Below, piece after piece: positions 6,090 to 6,830 of a stretch of DNA of 6,830 nt. The DNA lies in assembly GCA_009927195.1 (NCBI GenBank), contig RFNL01000267.1, positions 1 to 6,830 of the forward strand, given 5' to 3'. The notes beneath the pieces were generated by a model. That model saw nothing but the letters and a program-made list of their open reading frames with translations. It did not search any database and was not told the DNA's origin. The position numbers and the translations under genes are program-made. Source of the DNA: Betaproteobacteria bacterium (GTDB lineage: Bacteria; Pseudomonadota; Gammaproteobacteria; Burkholderiales; Burkholderiaceae_C). Positions within the stretch are counted from its first letter, which is position 1. Every line of letters begins with the position of its first letter.

Positions 6090-6830
6090 TCAAGTGCCCC
6101 CCGCTGCGATTTCTCGCTCCAACACCTTGGGGTTATCGCGCCAACGCTGCAACCACTCTTGCGCCACATCGCCGGGGTACACATCCTCGGTGCCCTCGCG
6201 CAAGGCTTTCACCACGGCGCTGGCCAAGTTTTCAGGACTCAGTTTGGGTGGCGGCATGTTTTGATTCCATTCATCGTCAATCGGCCCGGGAAATACATGG
6301 ATGACGCGAATCCCGGCGGGTCGCATTTCAGCGCGCAGGCATTGCGACAAGGAGTAGGCGGCTGCCTTGGATGCCGAGTACGTGCCGTGCGAGGGAAAAT
6401 TCGACAGTGCGTAAATGGACAACAGATTGACCCAAGCGCAGGCATGGGTGATGCCGTCTGCGGCCCGGGCACGCAAAGCCGGGCCCAAGGCCTGCGACAA
6501 GCGCAACAAGCCCAGGTAATTGATCTCCATTTCCATTCGCGCCACATCGGTGCCGCTGCGGTTGCCAATGCCGTGGCTGCGATGGACCTCTGCGTTGTTG
6601 ATGACCATGTCCACCTTGCCGCCAATTTCACCGGCCAAAGTGGTCACCGAACGCTCATTGCTCAGATCCAGGGGCAGCAGGGTCACTTGGGGCATGGCGG
6701 CGAGCTCGGTCAATCCAGGCAGCTTTTTCCAAGGCTCTGCATGGCCCACCCACACAATGTCGGCCCCTGCTTTGATCAGGGCACGCACCAAGGCCTGGCC
6801 CACCGGTGTTTTTCCGTCGGTCACCAAGGC
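6090..6830 (-). CDS. Short-chain dehydrogenase/reductase (SDR), incomplete at window end
   Basis: SDR-family oxidoreductase; about 247 residues are visible and the frame runs off the window with no true start. The first visible codons (Ala-Leu-Val-Thr-Asp-Gly) are the first strand of the Rossmann fold, so a single-domain protein would lack only about 5-10 residues. Numbering from the TTG at 6827, the catalytic set is complete: Asn103 (INYLG), Ser137 (LLSIYA), Tyr150 and Lys154 (YSASK), with PGPID at 180-184. The cofactor loop is unusual: TDGKTPVG replaces TGxxxGxG, with Asp and Pro where Gly is expected, and NNAG reads NNAE (77-80). It could be a normal SDR with a divergent cofactor site or the C-terminal half of a tandem SDR protein. 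The C-terminal tail, with EDVYPGDVAQEWLQRWRDNP (214-233), resembles SDRs acting on larger substrates. The stop lies 2 nt before the cyclase-family ATG. Substrate unknown. Confidence 0.85.
   Translation of the reverse strand, partial: ALVTDGKTPVGQALVRALIKAGADIVWVGHAEPWKKLPGLTELAAMPQVTLLPLDLSNERSVTTLAGEIGGKVDMVINNAEVHRSHGIGNRSGTDVARMEMEINYLGLLRLSQALGPALRARAADGITHACAWVNLLSIYALSNFPSHGTYSASKAAAYSLSQCLRAEMRPAGIRVIHVFPGPIDDEWNQNMPPPKLSPENLASAVVKALREGTEDVYPGDVAQEWLQRWRDNPKVLEREIAAGGT

Noticed and set aside
5302..6264. Plus-strand open frame of about 320 codons opposite the cyclase and first SDR genes
   Set aside because: It spans the junction of two real minus-strand genes and shows no recognisable motif.
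1..6830. CRISPR arrays, tRNA/rRNA genes, insertion sequences, prophage or defence genes
   Set aside because: Scanned for repeated spacers, cloverleaf-like stems and transposase or integrase motifs on both strands by eye; none was seen.

Overview
The window reads as one minus-strand catabolic and uptake gene cluster from a Gram-negative proteobacterium. Moderately high GC, codon use and protein style (a HAAT/Liv-type ABC importer beside short-chain dehydrogenases and a cyclase-family hydrolase) suggest Burkholderiales, perhaps Comamonadaceae. That placement is an inference from pattern, not a database result. Every supported gene lies on the minus strand, so transcription runs from high to low coordinates. 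No gene-free stretch exceeds 300 bases, and I see no rRNA, tRNA, CRISPR array, insertion sequence or phage gene.

In transcription order: (1) 6830-6090, a short-chain dehydrogenase/reductase (SDR) cut by the window edge near its N terminus; (2) 6087-5293, a cyclase-family (PF04199, kynurenine-formamidase/isatin-hydrolase type) metal hydrolase; (3) 5296-4550, a second, complete SDR; (4) a 130-bp gap with a hairpin, short inverted repeats and a strong ribosome binding site; (5) 4419-3232, a secreted periplasmic binding protein of the Liv/HAAT type; (6) a clear intrinsic terminator just after that gene (3174-3209); (7) 3156-2239 livH and 2242-1271 livM, the two permeases; (8) 1278-523 livG and 526-1 livF (incomplete at the window start), the two ATPases.

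The proposed joint role: the binding protein captures an organic acid in the periplasm, LivHMGF imports it, and the cyclase-family hydrolase and the two dehydrogenases act on it or its breakdown products. The enzymes argue that the cargo is a cyclic or aromatic carboxylate, amide or related acid rather than leucine/isoleucine/valine. The exact substrate cannot be read from this sequence.

The most notable non-coding feature is the terminator between the binding-protein gene and livH. There is no room for a separate promoter after it, so the permease/ATPase genes probably depend on read-through, which would give excess binding protein. The other genes are tightly coupled, with ATGA overlaps at three junctions. 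I did not find a clearly new type of system. The unusual points are the atypical cofactor loop of the first SDR, a replaced active-site Asn in the second SDR, and the terminator-controlled transporter.
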